From: Strigamia acuminata | Lineage: Eukaryota; Arthropoda; Chilopoda; Geophilomorpha; Linotaeniidae | Direction: 5' to 3' | NCBI GenBank assembly: GCA_949358305.1 | Contig: OX442321.1 | Span: 3,003,605-3,067,604 of the forward strand | Length of the DNA: 64,000 nt | Shown: piece after piece, positions 20,893-32,257 of the stretch | How the letters are laid out: each line of letters opens with the position of its first letter | How positions within the stretch are numbered: position 1 is the first letter of the stretch | Notes under the pieces: model-generated | Databases searched by the model: none | What the model was told of the DNA's origin: nothing | What the model saw: the letters and a program-made list of their open reading frames with translations, nothing else | Translations under genes and position numbers: made by a program

Positions 20893-23157
20893 TCATCCAC
20901 CTCCTGGCAATCCACCTGCTATTCCTGCTAACCCACCTCCTTGTCCTGGCAATTCACCTCCTTGTCCTGGCAATCCACCTCCTTGTCCTGGCAATCCACC
21001 TCCTTGTCCTGGCAATCCACCTCCTTGTCCTGGCAATCCACCTCCTTGTCCTGGCAATCCACCTCCTTGTCCTGGCAATCCACCTCCTTGTCCTGGCAAT
21101 CCACCTCCTTGTCCTGGCAATCCACCTCCTTGTCCTGGCAATCCACCTCCTTGTCCTGGCAATTCACCTCCTTGTCCTGGCAATTCACCTCCTATTCCTG
21201 ACAATCCACTTCCTATTTCTGACAATGCACCTCCTATTATTCCTGACAATGCACCTATTATTCCTGGCAATGCACCTTTTATTATTCCTGGCAATCCACC
21301 TCCTATTCCTGACAATGCACCTCCTATTATTCCTGGCAATGCACCTCCTATTATTCCTGGCAATCCACCTCCTATTCCTGGCCTTTCACCTCCTATTCCT
21401 GACAATCCACCTCCTGTTCCTTGCCATCCATTTGTTGCTCCTGGCCGGCCACCTCCTATTCCTGGCCATCCACCTCCTATTCCTGGCCATCCACCTCCTA
21501 TTCCTGACAATCCACCTCCTGTTTCTTGCCATCCACTTGCTGCTCCTGGCTGTCCACCTCCTATTCCTGGCAATCCACCTTCTATTCCTGGCAATCCACT
21601 TTCTATTCCTGGCAATCCACCTCCTATTCCTGGCAATCCACCTCCTATTATTCCTGGCAATCCACCTCCTATTATTCCTGGCAATGCGCCTCCTATTATT
21701 CCTGGCAATCCACCTCCTATTATTCCTGGCAGTGCACCTCCTATTATTCCTGGCAATCCACTTCCTATTATTCCTGGCAATGCACCTCCTATTATTCCTG
21801 GCAATCCACCTCCTAATCCTAGCAATCCACCTCCTATTCCGAGCAATCTACCTCCCATTCCTGGCAATCCACCTCCTATTCGTGGCCATCCACCTCCTAT
21901 TCCTGACAATCCACCTCCTGTTCCTTGCCATCCACTTGTTGCTCCTGGCCGTCCGCCTCCTATTCCAGGCCATCCGCCTCTTGTTCCTGACCATCCACCT
22001 CCTATTCCTGGCCATCCACCTCCTATTCCTGGCCATCCACCTCCTATTCCTGGCCATCCACCTTTTGTTCCTGGCCATCCACCTCCTATTCCTGGCCATC
22101 CACCTTTTGTTCCTGGCCATCCACCTCCTATTCCTGGCCATCCACCTCCTATTCCTGGCCATCCACCTCCTATTCTTGGCCATCCACTTCCTATTCCTGG
22201 CCATTCACCTCCTATTCCTGGCCATCCACCTTTTGTTCCTGGCCATCCACTTGTTGTTTCTGGCCATCCGCCTCCTATTCCAGGCCATCCGCCTCTTGTT
22301 CCTGGCCTTCCGCCTCCTGTTCCTCGCCATCCAACTCTTGTTTGTGGCCATCCGCCTCTTGTTCCTGCCAATCTGTATTCTGCTATTGGCGGATCATCTT
22401 CTGGTCGTAGCCAGTCATCTATCAATGGTTTAAGCACTGGATTTACAAATGTTTTTATAATAAAATTTACAAGTGTAGTTGCCAATGCTTTTACCACATT
22501 CCTTACAATCGGCTTTAGGAGGCCAATTACCTTTTCAAAGAGAAAATTTTTGACCAAATATGTCATCATCAAATCCCATGCCATATTAAATATCCAACCA
22601 GTTAATTCAGCAATTATCAATGTTATTATTTTATCTTTCAATTCCGCTAATGTTGTTGTTGTTGTTATATCCAAGGCAGTTATTTGGTCAGCCACTGGAC
22701 ACAGCATTTTACCGAACCATCCATTTTCTTTTGCTGCCAATTCACCAACCGATTTAGTTAGCAATTTAGCTAGCCATTTACTTAGAAGTGGAGCTAGGTA
22801 CAGATCTAGCAATTTATACAGAGTTGTAGTTATGAATGGAGAAATTATAAAAGCAAAGGGGATTGCACCTATCAGTTGACCTAGCAGTTCACTTAGCAAT
22901 TTAAGTAGCAATTTACCTAGCACTTTACCTAGCACTTCACCTAGCAATTCACCTATTCTTTTCAATTTGACTGGTTCTATTTTACAATCTTTTTTCATCA
23001 ATGTTTCTACAACAGCTGTTGTTGGTGCAGGAGTTGTTGGTGTTGTTGCAGGAGTTGTTGGTGTTGGTGCAGGAGTTGGTTTTGTTGTTGCTGCGTGTAT
23101 GTGCAAGACCAGGAGAAAACTCAAACAAACAAGATTGATTAAAACATTAACTTTCAT
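20893..23157 (-). CDS. G1: secreted glycine-heptad protein, single exon (754 aa)
   Basis: One uninterrupted minus-strand frame begins with a clear signal peptide (MKVNVLINLVCLSFLLVLHIHA). A Thr/Pro linker follows (about 23-50), then 230 residues of hydrophobic Gly/Leu helices starting RIGELLGEVLGKVLGKLLLK, and about 450 residues of heptads GGGWPGI, GGGLPGI and finally GGGLPGQ. It ends in the repeat without the cysteine tail seen in A2, A3 and B. The last twelve or so heptads (about 20930-21190) are nearly identical at the DNA level (21 bp unit). All six frames are fairly open because the repeat has no stops, but only this frame has a signal peptide and homologues. No known family is recognised; a secreted structural role is inferred. 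The repeat sequence makes assembly length uncertain. Confidence 0.82.
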   Translation of the reverse strand: MKVNVLINLVCLSFLLVLHIHAATTKPTPAPTPTTPATTPTTPAPTTAVVETLMKKDCKIEPVKLKRIGELLGEVLGKVLGKLLLKLLSELLGQLIGAIPFAFIISPFITTTLYKLLDLYLAPLLSKWLAKLLTKSVGELAAKENGWFGKMLCPVADQITALDITTTTTLAELKDKIITLIIAELTGWIFNMAWDLMMTYLVKNFLFEKVIGLLKPIVRNVVKALATTLVNFIIKTFVNPVLKPLIDDWLRPEDDPPIAEYRLAGTRGGWPQTRVGWRGTGGGRPGTRGGWPGIGGGWPETTSGWPGTKGGWPGIGGEWPGIGSGWPRIGGGWPGIGGGWPGIGGGWPGTKGGWPGIGGGWPGTKGGWPGIGGGWPGIGGGWPGIGGGWSGTRGGWPGIGGGRPGATSGWQGTGGGLSGIGGGWPRIGGGLPGMGGRLLGIGGGLLGLGGGLPGIIGGALPGIIGSGLPGIIGGALPGIIGGGLPGIIGGALPGIIGGGLPGIIGGGLPGIGGGLPGIESGLPGIEGGLPGIGGGQPGAASGWQETGGGLSGIGGGWPGIGGGWPGIGGGRPGATNGWQGTGGGLSGIGGERPGIGGGLPGIIGGALPGIIGGALSGIGGGLPGIIKGALPGIIGALSGIIGGALSEIGSGLSGIGGELPGQGGELPGQGGGLPGQGGGLPGQGGGLPGQGGGLPGQGGGLPGQGGGLPGQGGGLPGQGGGLPGQGGGLPGQGGELPGQGGGLAGIAGGLPGGG

Positions 23158-23440
23158 TTTGGATGACTGTTCTGTACACTTTGCATCCTCAATGCATTTC
23201 TGTAATCAGAGTAATTAAAACTGATCAAAGAAAGAGTAAAATATCATCTCTCTTGAATAAACTAAGAATAACAGAAAGAAAATATTTTTATTTGTTATTT
23301 GAGTAATAACGTGATTATTCTGGCTTCATGAAACGAATACAAAAGGATGGTCAAATATCAATAACTAAATCTAACGAACCATTAAATATATTCTGCATTT
23401 TTACAGTATTTTCTATTTTTCTTTTGTGATCTAAGTTGTG
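23158..23440 (-). promoter_or_regulatory. Family promoter block upstream of G1
   Basis: The first 280 bp upstream of the G1 start closely match the upstream regions of A1, A2, A3, Q and, in shorter form, P and B. Shared pieces are ACTTTGCATCCTCAAT, GAGTAATTAAAA-TGATCAAA, the TATA-like minus-strand string ATAAAAATATTTTC, and AATACAAAAGGATGG. Conservation at every member argues that it drives coordinated expression. Confidence 0.6.
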
Positions 23441-23577
23441 CCTTAAACTTGTACTTTAAGGATAAGGCGTTTGTGTCATTTGAGGATATTACAATTTGTT
23501 GCGATCCGACTTTAATCAATTAAATACCTGTTAATAAATTATTAATGAATGAAATAAATGCTATAAGTTTATAAAGT

Positions 23578-24165
23578 ACCGGTTGGCCACTGGTGGATCC
23601 AGGAGGCGGTCCACGGCTGGGCAAAGGAAAAATGTCATGTTCATTTTTAGACCAAAATAATCATTTTTGTACCAAAATAATCATTTTTGTACCAAAATAA
23701 TCATTTTTGTACCAAAATAATCATTTTTGTACCAAAATAATCATTTTTGTACCAAAATAATCATTTTTGTACCAAAATAATCATTTTTGTACCAAAATAA
23801 TCATTTTTGTACCAAAATAATCATTTTTGTACCAAAATAATCATTTTTGTACCAAAATAATCATTTTTGTACCAAAATAATCATTTTTGTACCAAAATAA
23901 TCATTTTTGTACCAAAATAATCATTTTTGTACCAAAATAATCATTTTTGTACCAAAATAATCATTTTTGTACCAAAATAATCATTTTTGTACCAAAATAA
24001 TCATTTTTGTACCAAAATAATCATTTTTGTACCAAAATAATCATTTTTGTACCAAAATAATCATTTTTGTACCAAAATAATCATTTTTGTACCAAAATAA
24101 TCATTTTTGTACCAAAATAATCATTTTTGTACCAAAATAATCATTTTTGTACCAAAATGTACAAA
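23578..24165. repeat. Near-perfect 20 bp tandem array (about 25 copies) after a dispersed element
   Basis: From 23651 the unit ACCAAAATAATCATTTTTGT is repeated about 25.5 times with essentially no variants. It is preceded by ACCGGTTGGCCACTGGTGG and a GGATCCAGGAGG block shared with the THAP intron. There are no unique spacers, so it is not a CRISPR array. Confidence 0.97.
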
Positions 24166-24721
24166 AAATGCATCTTTAGGGAAAAAATGCCACTTGGGAT
24201 AACGCCCCCCGACCTTTGTGTTTTACACATTATCAACAATGTCAAGGAACAAGTTCAACTTATATTTTAATACTCATGAAGACTTCTTGTTGGAGCTGGC
24301 TAGCACCTCTCTCTCCCTGGGCGCCCAGTTAGCCAAATGATAAAGATGAGCCTGCCGTGAATGAAGTAACATACCTCATTTTAATTATTACTCCGTAATT
24401 TTTTTGATTTTAATGTTTGTAAATTTAAATTTTTTATTTTTGTGTTATGTTAATTGAAATGCACAATCCTGATAAACAGTCAAAAAACCAAATTTAATAG
24501 TGCTCAAGGCAAGAAATTACTGTACACATGAAAAAATTTGTTTGATGTTGTATTAACTACTCCATTTATGTCTATTTTCCTCCTAGGTGATAATCCTGTT
24601 TCCACTATAATATATCCCCACAATTATTGTTGAAATGTCATATAATCCCAAACAAAAGCGAGACTTATTTGATATACACTTGTTAAACTAAAATTTAAAT
24701 TTAAACCCCTTTCGTCGTTGT
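24166..24721. other. 3' flank of A1
   Basis: It contains the family's conserved downstream block (CAGTCAAAAAACCAAATTTAATAG, then GGTGATAATCCTGTTTCCAC and CCCACAATTATTGTTGAAAT). No gene or other element is seen. Confidence 0.5.
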
Positions 24722-27553
24722 TTAACATGGTATTGCACCTCCTCTTCCTGTTCCTGGCCATCCACTTCCTGTTCCTGACAATCCACCTCCTGTTCCTGGC
24801 CACGGCCATCCAACTTCTCTTCCTGGCCATCCCTCTTCTGTTCGTGACCATCCACCTCCTGTGCCTGGCCGTCCGTCTGCTATTTTTAGCCATCCACCAT
24901 CACCTCCTATTCCTAGCAATCGCTCTTCATATCCTCTTTGTAGCAAATCATACACCAAGGCACTTATCACAAATTTTATAAATTTCTTTAACCCCTTTTT
25001 TATAGCTGAACTTTCCTCAGAAAGTATCCCATCTCCTCCTGGCACTAATTTTCTCAAAATAAAACTTATCACACCATACATGAAACCAACTATCGAATCA
25101 ACTAACTTATCTTTTAGTTTTTCTATCAATTCGTCTAGTGTTAATGTTACTCCCAGCCATTTAATTAATTTAGCAACCGATCGACACCACCATTTACCTA
25201 TCAATTCACTTTCTGCCAATGTAACTACTAATTTACTTAGCCATTTACTTAGCAATTTAGCTAGCCATTTACCTAGAATTGGAGATATAAATATATCTAA
25301 CAATTTATATAAAATTGTACCTACAAATGGAGTTATCAGAAAAGCAAATGGGATAATACTACCTATCGCTATATTTATCACTTCAACTAGCAATTTAATT
25401 AGCAATCCACCTGACGCTTTACCTATCAATTCACCTAGTAATTCACCTACTATTTTAAATGCGAATGTTGATATTGTACAAGAGGATGCTGTTGTTGTTG
25501 TTACATCTGTTGATGTTGTTGCAGTAGTTGTTGTTGTTGCAGTAGTTGTTGTTGTTGGTCCTACCAATTCAGCTATTAAATAAGCCAATTGACATAGCAA
25601 TTGTCCTAGTATTCCTTCTCCTTTTCCTGCATATTGAGCTAGCAATTGACCTATCAATTTTCCTATCAATTTTCCTAGCAATTGACCTATTTGTTTCCAT
25701 TTTTCTGGTGTTGCTTCACAAGAAGATGTTGCCTGGCGGGATTTCAGGAATTTTCCGATGGCCCATGATGGCGCCAATTTTTTTTTCTTTGTTGTGTCCC
25801 AATAAATTTGTTCTCGTGGCCCGATAAACTTGTTTCCGTGGCCCGGCCTGTCCAGATCTTCCGATAATAAATCTGTTTCCAGTCCAACTCTGGTTGTTGT
25901 AGGAGTAGTAGAAGTAGGAATAGTTGTCGTAGTAGCAATAGTAGGAGTAATTTTAGATCTTGTTGTTTCTTTGATCTTCTGTTGACCTGCTTGGCCACTG
26001 TATTAATATATTGTGAATGAATTATGAATAATCTGCTCCTACTATCTTGGTGGCAAATTCAAACATACAAATTCTTTGTGTGCACAAACAACCTGCAACC
26101 AAAAATTATTGCATACAAGTAAATAGGTATTTTGTTCTATTTCTGGGTACACAAAAAAAATTGTTGCTTAAAGTTGGCACCAAAATGCAGAGTATTAGCT
26201 TAAATTGTTAACCCATTCTGCTTGTGACTGGGTGCATTTAATCTATATTTCACACCTGCAGTGTACCCTTTACTATCGTATTTGCTGGACCCAACCTATA
26301 CCCAGCAATGTTAAATTCCGTCCCCCTTCTGAACAGTCTGTTTGTAAAGTCGACTTTCTGGGAACAGTTTCCTTAAAATTTAAAAGTTAATTGAGGGCCC
26401 CCGAAGTCACACTGCACCTGGTGACCTCAAATGGTGTACATCTCCTTGCCAAAAAAATGGCACGCTCGATTTTATTTCTGTCTTTCCATTTTCTAATTGG
26501 AAATTTAAGACAAAGATACAAATGTAAATTTTGCTTTTGGTACATAAAACTACAATCATAATTTTTAATTTAGGGCCCCTGAAGTCACACTGTGCCCGGT
26601 GGCCTCAAATGGTACATGCGCGCCACTGAGGCCGAGTGGTTTTTAATTAGACGGATTATCTGCTATGGTGGCTGGCTTGGGCTGGCTGCCAGTTCAGATA
26701 ATTTTCATTGCATCAACATATTCTTACCCATGTGTTAAAAAAGATGCATATTTGAAAAAAACCCTGCAATAAAAAAAAGATTTGTTATGAGAGAAAATGA
26801 AAATTAAATTTTAATCAGTTAGCATACATAATAGCACTATACTATCAGTAGTAATATTAAAAAAAATGTGTTTAAACTTTAAAGAAACTAGCTGGGCGCC
26901 CGTTGCTCCGCATTTCATTGCGGTAGCAGGTAACAGATGATCCCCGGGGGTACAAAAGTCATCAAAATCACTGACATGGGCTTTCGAAACCCGTTCCGAA
27001 TCTGAATTAATCCGAATTAATCAGCTAAATCTTTCCGAATCCCAACCGAATCCCATCCGAATCCTATGAAAGATTGTAATCTCTGATTGTCGTACCACCC
27101 TGGATGATCCGCTGTGGTAATCACCAGCCTAAATACTTTTTGAAAAATAGCTTCAACATATACTTGCTTGTAATTGGACTGACTGTGCCTGCAAAAAAGT
27201 TCAAACGTTAGTAAGTTGTAGAAAATATTCAACTCTGAGGGAAATTTTACCACCACGAATTGCTACGTAAATAAAACACACAACAATTTATCCTGCCGAA
27301 TGGACAACAAAAGCTAATCTTGCCGAAGCATTGATCATCGAAATGGCAACTTGAGCATTCCAAACCAGGATTGCTGGTAGGAGAAGGACAATCTAATTAA
27401 AAAAAATAACAAACTAATCAAACACTTTATAATTTAATGAAGCAATAAATTCTACTGACCGAGTGTGTTAGCGGTCCAATGGGATGTTCCATGTGTGTGC
27501 AAGAACCCAAAAAAATTCAAGCAAACAAGAATGATTAAAACATTAACTTTCAT
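24722..27553 (-). CDS. A1: secreted WAP-like / hydrophobic-helix / glycine-heptad protein (503 aa)
   Basis: My model joins exons 27460-27553, 27251-27392 and 24722-25997 in frame (94+142+1276 nt). Exon 1 is the family signal peptide (MKVNVLIILVCLNFFGFLHTHG). Exon 2 gives an eight-cysteine domain with spacing C-x10-C-x2-C-x5-C-x6-CC-x6-CC (core CSSCHFDDQCFGKISFCC), close to a WAP four-disulfide core but with the last two Cys adjacent. Exon 3 gives a Thr-rich linker (TPTIATTTTIPTSTTPTTT), two copies of an IGxLLGxLIGK helix module, further hydrophobic helices (VIPFAFLIT-type) and only about 45 residues of heptads. Compared with A2 it has lost most heptads and the cysteine tail, ending AIPC. The methionine-like start inside exon 3 is a TTG codon, so the upstream exons are needed. 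Function unknown. Confidence 0.7.
26375..26640. repeat. Direct repeat pair inside A1 intron 2
   Basis: Two copies of a roughly 45 bp motif (GAAGTCACACTG-xx-CC-GGTG, then CCTCAAATGGT) start near 26394 and 26573. The pair recurs in A2 (41882 and 42061) and, more diverged, in A3 (57833 and 58002). It is part of the conserved 1.25 kb intron 2; no function is evident. Confidence 0.5.
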
Positions 27554-27880
27554 TTTGAATGACTGTTGTGTACACTTTGCATCCTCAATCCATTTCTGTA
27601 ATAAGAGTAATTAAAATTGATCAAATATGTTATTACAAGAAAGAGTAAAATATCATCTCTCATGAATAAACTAAGAATAACAGAAAGAAAATATTTTTAT
27701 TGTAATTTGAGTAATAACGTGATTATTCTGGCTTCATCAAACGAATACAAAAGGATGGTAAAATATCAATAACTGCAATCTAATGAACAATTAAATATAT
27801 TCTACATTTCAACAGTATTTTGTCTATTTCTTTTGTGATCTAAGTCGTGCCTGTATTTGAGAGTAAGGCTTTCGTGTCAT
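27554..27880 (-). promoter_or_regulatory. Family promoter block upstream of A1
   Basis: It matches the blocks upstream of G1, Q, A2 and A3. On the minus strand a TATA-like ATAAAAATAT lies at about 27691-27700, some 140 bp before the start codon. TTATTACAG just before AAATGGATTGAGG could be an acceptor of a 5' UTR intron. Confidence 0.55.
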
Positions 27881-27894
27881 TTGTGGACACTACA

Positions 27895-28289
27895 ATTGTT
27901 TTGTGACCGCTTGGCCACCCAGGGTGAGCTGCATCAATGCCACACACCACCTTACGGCCCCAAGGTCATCCCCTCTGTGGGTGGACTGACCTAGCCTGGA
28001 GGAGAAGGGAGCTGAGTGGTGTGGTGAGGAGACGAGAGAGAGAAGACAGTCTGTCACTGGTCGTGATAGAGAGACGTGAGTCTCTCTCCGACCGTGAGAG
28101 AGAGAGGAGCTGCGACCTTCGAAGAGACAAGACGTGTCTCGGGCTATCGTGAACCAGGGCAAGCCTGCCCTGTGTGAACTCTGCACTCCTCGCCATTCAC
28201 CACAGTGAAGCTCGGTGTTGCGGCGGTCTCCATAATGCATCCTCCATGAGTGGCTGCGTGGGTCGTAAGTGAGTACAACATGAATGTTA
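27895..28289. other. GC-rich block of unknown nature
   Basis: About 390 bp that are much richer in G/C than the surroundings, with purine runs GAGAGAGAGAAGACAG and an imperfect palindrome around GACGTGAGTCTCTC. It carries open frames on both strands (about 137 codons minus) but no recognisable domain. It is present in both copies of the duplication (43383-43777). It is probably part of the adjacent LTR-like element. Confidence 0.4.
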
Positions 28290-29400
28290 TGTGGTGACCT
28301 CAAATATTCCTATTTGAGTAAGCACCATATTTCCAATTTGTCCTGTAATCATAGCAAACACTATTTTATGTTCTGTTTCAATGTAAATTGAAATAAAACA
28401 TATACTGCTATAGTTAAATAAAAGACACAATATTACCCAAATAATATTGTATCTTGCAGCAAGTTTTGGCCCGGCAACAGCGTCAACCAATCACGCTGCA
28501 GCGTGCATTGCTTTGATGATGCTGCTAGGCGTGTGCCTGGGCGGAGCATCCCTTCCTCTCGCGCGTGCCTGGCTCAATTGTTGCACACGACCCGAAGGTG
28601 GCCGTGTGTGATCTAAGCGCAACTCGTCATCTGCGCAGCTTTACTGAGCAGATTTTGGAGTGAGCCAAACGGTTTTGGCCCACTCTTCCCGCACTCTTGA
28701 TTCCACTTCCAAACTGTTCACAACCGTGTCAAACTTATGCCCAAACTTGCTAAGTGTGATCTGTGATATTGGAAGAATTGAGACTCATTGCTGGTCCGTG
28801 CCAACTGTACGGAATAGCGCCTTTCTACTTGAATTGTAGTGTAATTTAAGAGATTTCTGTGTGGAATTGACATTGAGCTTGCTCTGTCAATTTGAAGTGC
28901 TTTGTGTCGAGTCTAACTCCACAAAGCAATCTGTTTGTAGACGGATTGTTGCGTCGAGCTTGCTCCGTGATAATTAACCCGCTGTGTGCTAGACGTATTC
29001 TCGTGTTGAGCGTGCTCCACGGGAAGTTTTAGGTGTATTTAGAGGTAGGTTTTTGGCATCGAGTTTACTCTGCCAAAATCCCGCGCTCACGCGATGCCAT
29101 CGACGCCATCTTGGAGCCGACCGTTACTGTGAGTGTCCAAGTACGAGAAGAAGCCAGATCGACCCAGTCATTACTATTATTATTTCCCAATTATCGTGTA
29201 TTTGTAGGAACAATTAAAGCAATCTATGTATTCCTTTACTTTGTGTTAAAATCACTCCCCTAGACAACCATTTGGCCACAGAGTAGAAGTCCTAACGGCA
29301 TCTTGACGACGATTACTTGTTAAGTTTATTTTAATTTAGCAAGTGAAAACCCGGATTGCCGCAGTTATGTTGACGGGATTCCCCATACCCCTAGACAACA
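28290..29400. mobile_element. LTR-like repeat block a
   Basis: It opens TGTGGTGACCTCAAAT and closes CCCCTAGACAACA. Two other blocks (30800-32069 and 37913-38391, the latter inverted) open TGTTGTGACC or TGTGGTGAC and close CCTAGACA-CA, so the three look like related LTRs. Internal AATTAAAGCAATC and repeated GAGCTTGCTC phrases are seen. No clear target duplication and no internal coding region were found. A paralogue of the sequence just downstream (29405-29520) lies at 1850-1985. Confidence 0.45.
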
Positions 29401-29688
29401 AGTATTAAAGGCCAACAACCAATAATAGGGAGTCTTAGTCATTTATTCGTGAGTATGCGTCCCACACCAGGATAATCAGTCTCCGGATTACCTTGGTGAA
29501 GACCATACCAGTCACAGTTTATGTTCATGAAATTTACGTAAAAAATGTCACTCCCAAAAACATTTATTCCAGCTAACATAAAGGGCATAGATACATGATA
29601 CAAATGTAAATTTAACAGTTATAACTCGTTCCGTAAACCAGATTCAACCCTTTCCATATTGTCGCTTTCAATTAAGTTGAACACGATA

Positions 29689-30591
29689 TTAAACAAGGCA
29701 GTGGACAAATACATGGACGTGGACATGTAGGACATTAGAGGCAACAAACAAAACAAAGCCAACATTTCCAACAAACATCACAAGGACATGTTGGACATAT
29801 AGAGCATGAACATCCACATGTCCCTCCTGTTCCTGGTGATTCACTTCCTGTTCCTGGCAATCCACCTCTTGTTCCTGGCAATCCACCTCTTGTTCCTGGC
29901 AATCTACCTCCTGTCTTTAGTAATCCACCTTCTGTTCTTGGCAAATGGTTTTGTCGAGTATTATTATACCACGTTCACACAATGGATCGAGTTTGGCCGG
30001 ATCTGATCCACCCGATCAGATCCAACTGAACAGAGTTCCAATATCCACTTGGATGGAGTTGTGTTTACACCAAATGTGATTCAATCAAACCAAACAGGTT
30101 TTAGAAACACCTCACTACAATGGCTGCCATTTTATTATCGAATAATGCGCAACAATGGAATGCTACAGACTCCTGACATTATTTTATGATTTCCAATTCG
30201 AATCCAATCGTCGAATCGAGTTGTGGCAACTCAATTGACGAACAAAGTTGTTGGGTACACAGATCTAGATACATGAACGGAGTTCAGTGTTCACACCAAT
30301 CTTGGATCTGGATTCGCCGCTTTGGATGAGATCCAAAAGTTTGGTGTGTAAATGGTATAACTGTTATTACGATAGCATAACTACAACAGTTTAATTTTTC
30401 ATCAATTAACTTTGGGTTTTTATATTGTTTCCTTTAAGAATTTGATGAAAACCCACTCAGTGCATTTGACCTTTAAAGCAAAAAATAAATACTACTGACC
30501 GATTGTTTGAGCAGTCTAATGAGATTTTCCATTTATGTGCAAAACCACAAGAAATTCAAACAAACAAGAATGATTAAAATATTAAGTTTCA
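29689..30591 (-). pseudogene. P1: decayed cysteine-tail member of the secreted family
   Basis: A former exon 1 (start codon at 30591) encodes the family signal peptide but has lost one T, so it runs into a stop after MKLNILIILVCLNFLWFCT. The distal part keeps five or six heptads (GGRLPGT, GGLPGT) and the cysteine tail CSICPTCPCDVCWKCWLCF, interrupted by a TAA where relatives read CCPK. The reading frame resumes after the stop as CPTCPRPCICPLPC. A MITE (29964-30360) lies between the two parts. Two independent lesions argue for a pseudogene. The duplicate at 45177-46079 has the same lesions. Confidence 0.75.
29964..30360. mobile_element. TIR element (MITE D) inside P1
   Basis: TTATACCACGTTCACAC on the left matches the inverted right end (GTGTGTAAATGGTATAA). 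The roughly 400 bp interior shows GGATCTGATCC and GTTCACACCAA motifs and no coding capacity. The TTA/TAA termini would fit a PIF/Harbinger-type target but this is not certain. Confidence 0.6.
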
Positions 30592-30799
30592 TTTTGAATG
30601 ACTGTTCTGTACACTATGCATCCTCAATCCATTTCTATAATAAGAGAAATTAAAATTGATCAAATATGCTCTTACAAGAAAGAGTAAAATTTCATCTCTC
30701 ATGAATAGATGAGAATAACACAAAGAAAAAATATTTTTATTGTTATTTGATTATAAACAACCATCTTTTACCAGATTATTGTGTGTTCAAAGTTTAGGT

Positions 30800-32069
30800 T
30801 TGTTGTGACCTCAAATGTCCCTTTTATTTGGCCTATTTGGAGTACAAGAAATTAATAATCCAATTTATTTAATGTGTTAAATAAATTGTTTTACAGTCCC
30901 TTTAATTATTTGGAAATACTAGAAATTGGTAATTTAAAGAATCAATTTATTTTAGTGTTTTTAATGAATTATTTGTTAAAATAATTACATATTTTTGCTT
31001 GCTTGTGCAAATAAAATACTCATTTTATTTGCAATTGCCAAGTGCTTTTGGCTGTTAAACAGAAACCGTTAGGGCTGCCATGGCAACCTAACTGCCAAAT
31101 TGGGGGGTTGCTATGGCCAGCTCCTAATTTGCACCGTTGCTGGGCACGAAGTGTGCCAGGTGCATGCCACGCATGCGCACTCGGCCGATTTTCCGGCCAA
31201 AGTTTGAGTAATAAATTCGTTTATTACTCACTCTTTGCCTCCTCCTCACACCGTTCACACCGACACAGCTTTGTTCAAACCAAAAACACTGTTTTGTCCG
31301 TGATCCGTGAGATATTGCAAAGTTTCAACCGATTTGCTTGATGCCAATCCACATCAAGTGACTCCTTCCCGGACGACGAAGTCGACGTGCAACGGACCGA
31401 GCAACCGTTGTTTCCGCCGCCGCCCGAAAACAGACGTACACACGCCATCGTAGACCGACGCCCGGAATACGCCAAGCCGACGAAACCTCGACGCTAGCCA
31501 CCCGACGACGTCAATTCGAGTGATATACGTTGAAGACCGACGCCAGCCAGCCGCCGAGTTGACGAGGGACGACACGCGAAAGCCGACGAAACCTCGACGC
31601 TCGACTTACTGACGACGGTAATTTGCCGAGAAGAAGCGGACACCTGAAGACCGAATTCGACAGTGCGAACCACGCCATTGGATTCGTGAGTCTTCAACGG
31701 AGAATTTCCCGTTTCAACTCGAGGGTTCACACCTCGTATTCTCCACTTTGGCCTGGCTACCTAGCTGGCCACAGCCGAATCAACTCGCAAAGTCTCACGA
31801 TTTCGCGCCCGTTTGTGTGCATTTGCACCAATTTTCACGGCGATCCGTTGCCGCCATTTTCCAAACCTATTGTTTCCGCGCACGCGAACAATTCCATTGT
31901 TCTCGCGCCTCTCTCTTCTTTCCTTGTTTAACTTTAACAATATTCATTCGATAATTTATTTAATTCATGTAAACCTATTACCCCTTAATTCTAGCATTAA
32001 TAAAACTGTTTATTCATTTCAAACTACTCGTTTATTATTACATTTGTTACCAAAAAACCCCTAGACACA
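30800..32069. mobile_element. LTR-like repeat block b
   Basis: It opens TGTTGTGACCTCAAATGTCC and closes CCCCTAGACACA. A GC-rich centre (31350-31640) has GACGACG-rich phrases, and an AATAAAACTG polyadenylation-like signal lies near 32007. These fit the U3-R-U5 layout of a solo LTR, but I could not find matching target duplications. The ORFs inside (about 60-100 codons) show no domains. Confidence 0.45.
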
Positions 32070-32257
32070 AAACCAACAGCCAAACCCGATAGAAGACCTT
32101 TTACGGCATTCAACTGCTTCCACAGGTTGAATACCGGGACCTTATGCATTGAATTAGTTAATTAATTAGATTAATATTCGGTGCAATTATTATATTTTGG
32201 GACATCCAGGAACGCAACAGGTTTATACCGTTTGTACAGTTTATAAAAACAGCCTGT

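Noticed and set aside
23651-24160. CRISPR array
   Set aside because: The 20 bp units abut without spacers and the genome is eukaryotic.
27017-27188. Alternative third exon after the WAP-like exon, ending IRKDLAD
   Set aside because: The acceptor (ttttttgcag) is good and the frame fits, but the A3 counterpart stops after about 17 codons with little conservation. Direct splicing of the WAP-like exon to the large A exon fits in phase in all three genes.
27890-28303. 137-codon minus frame in the GC-rich block
   Set aside because: No domain, several overlapping frames on both strands, and probable repeat context.
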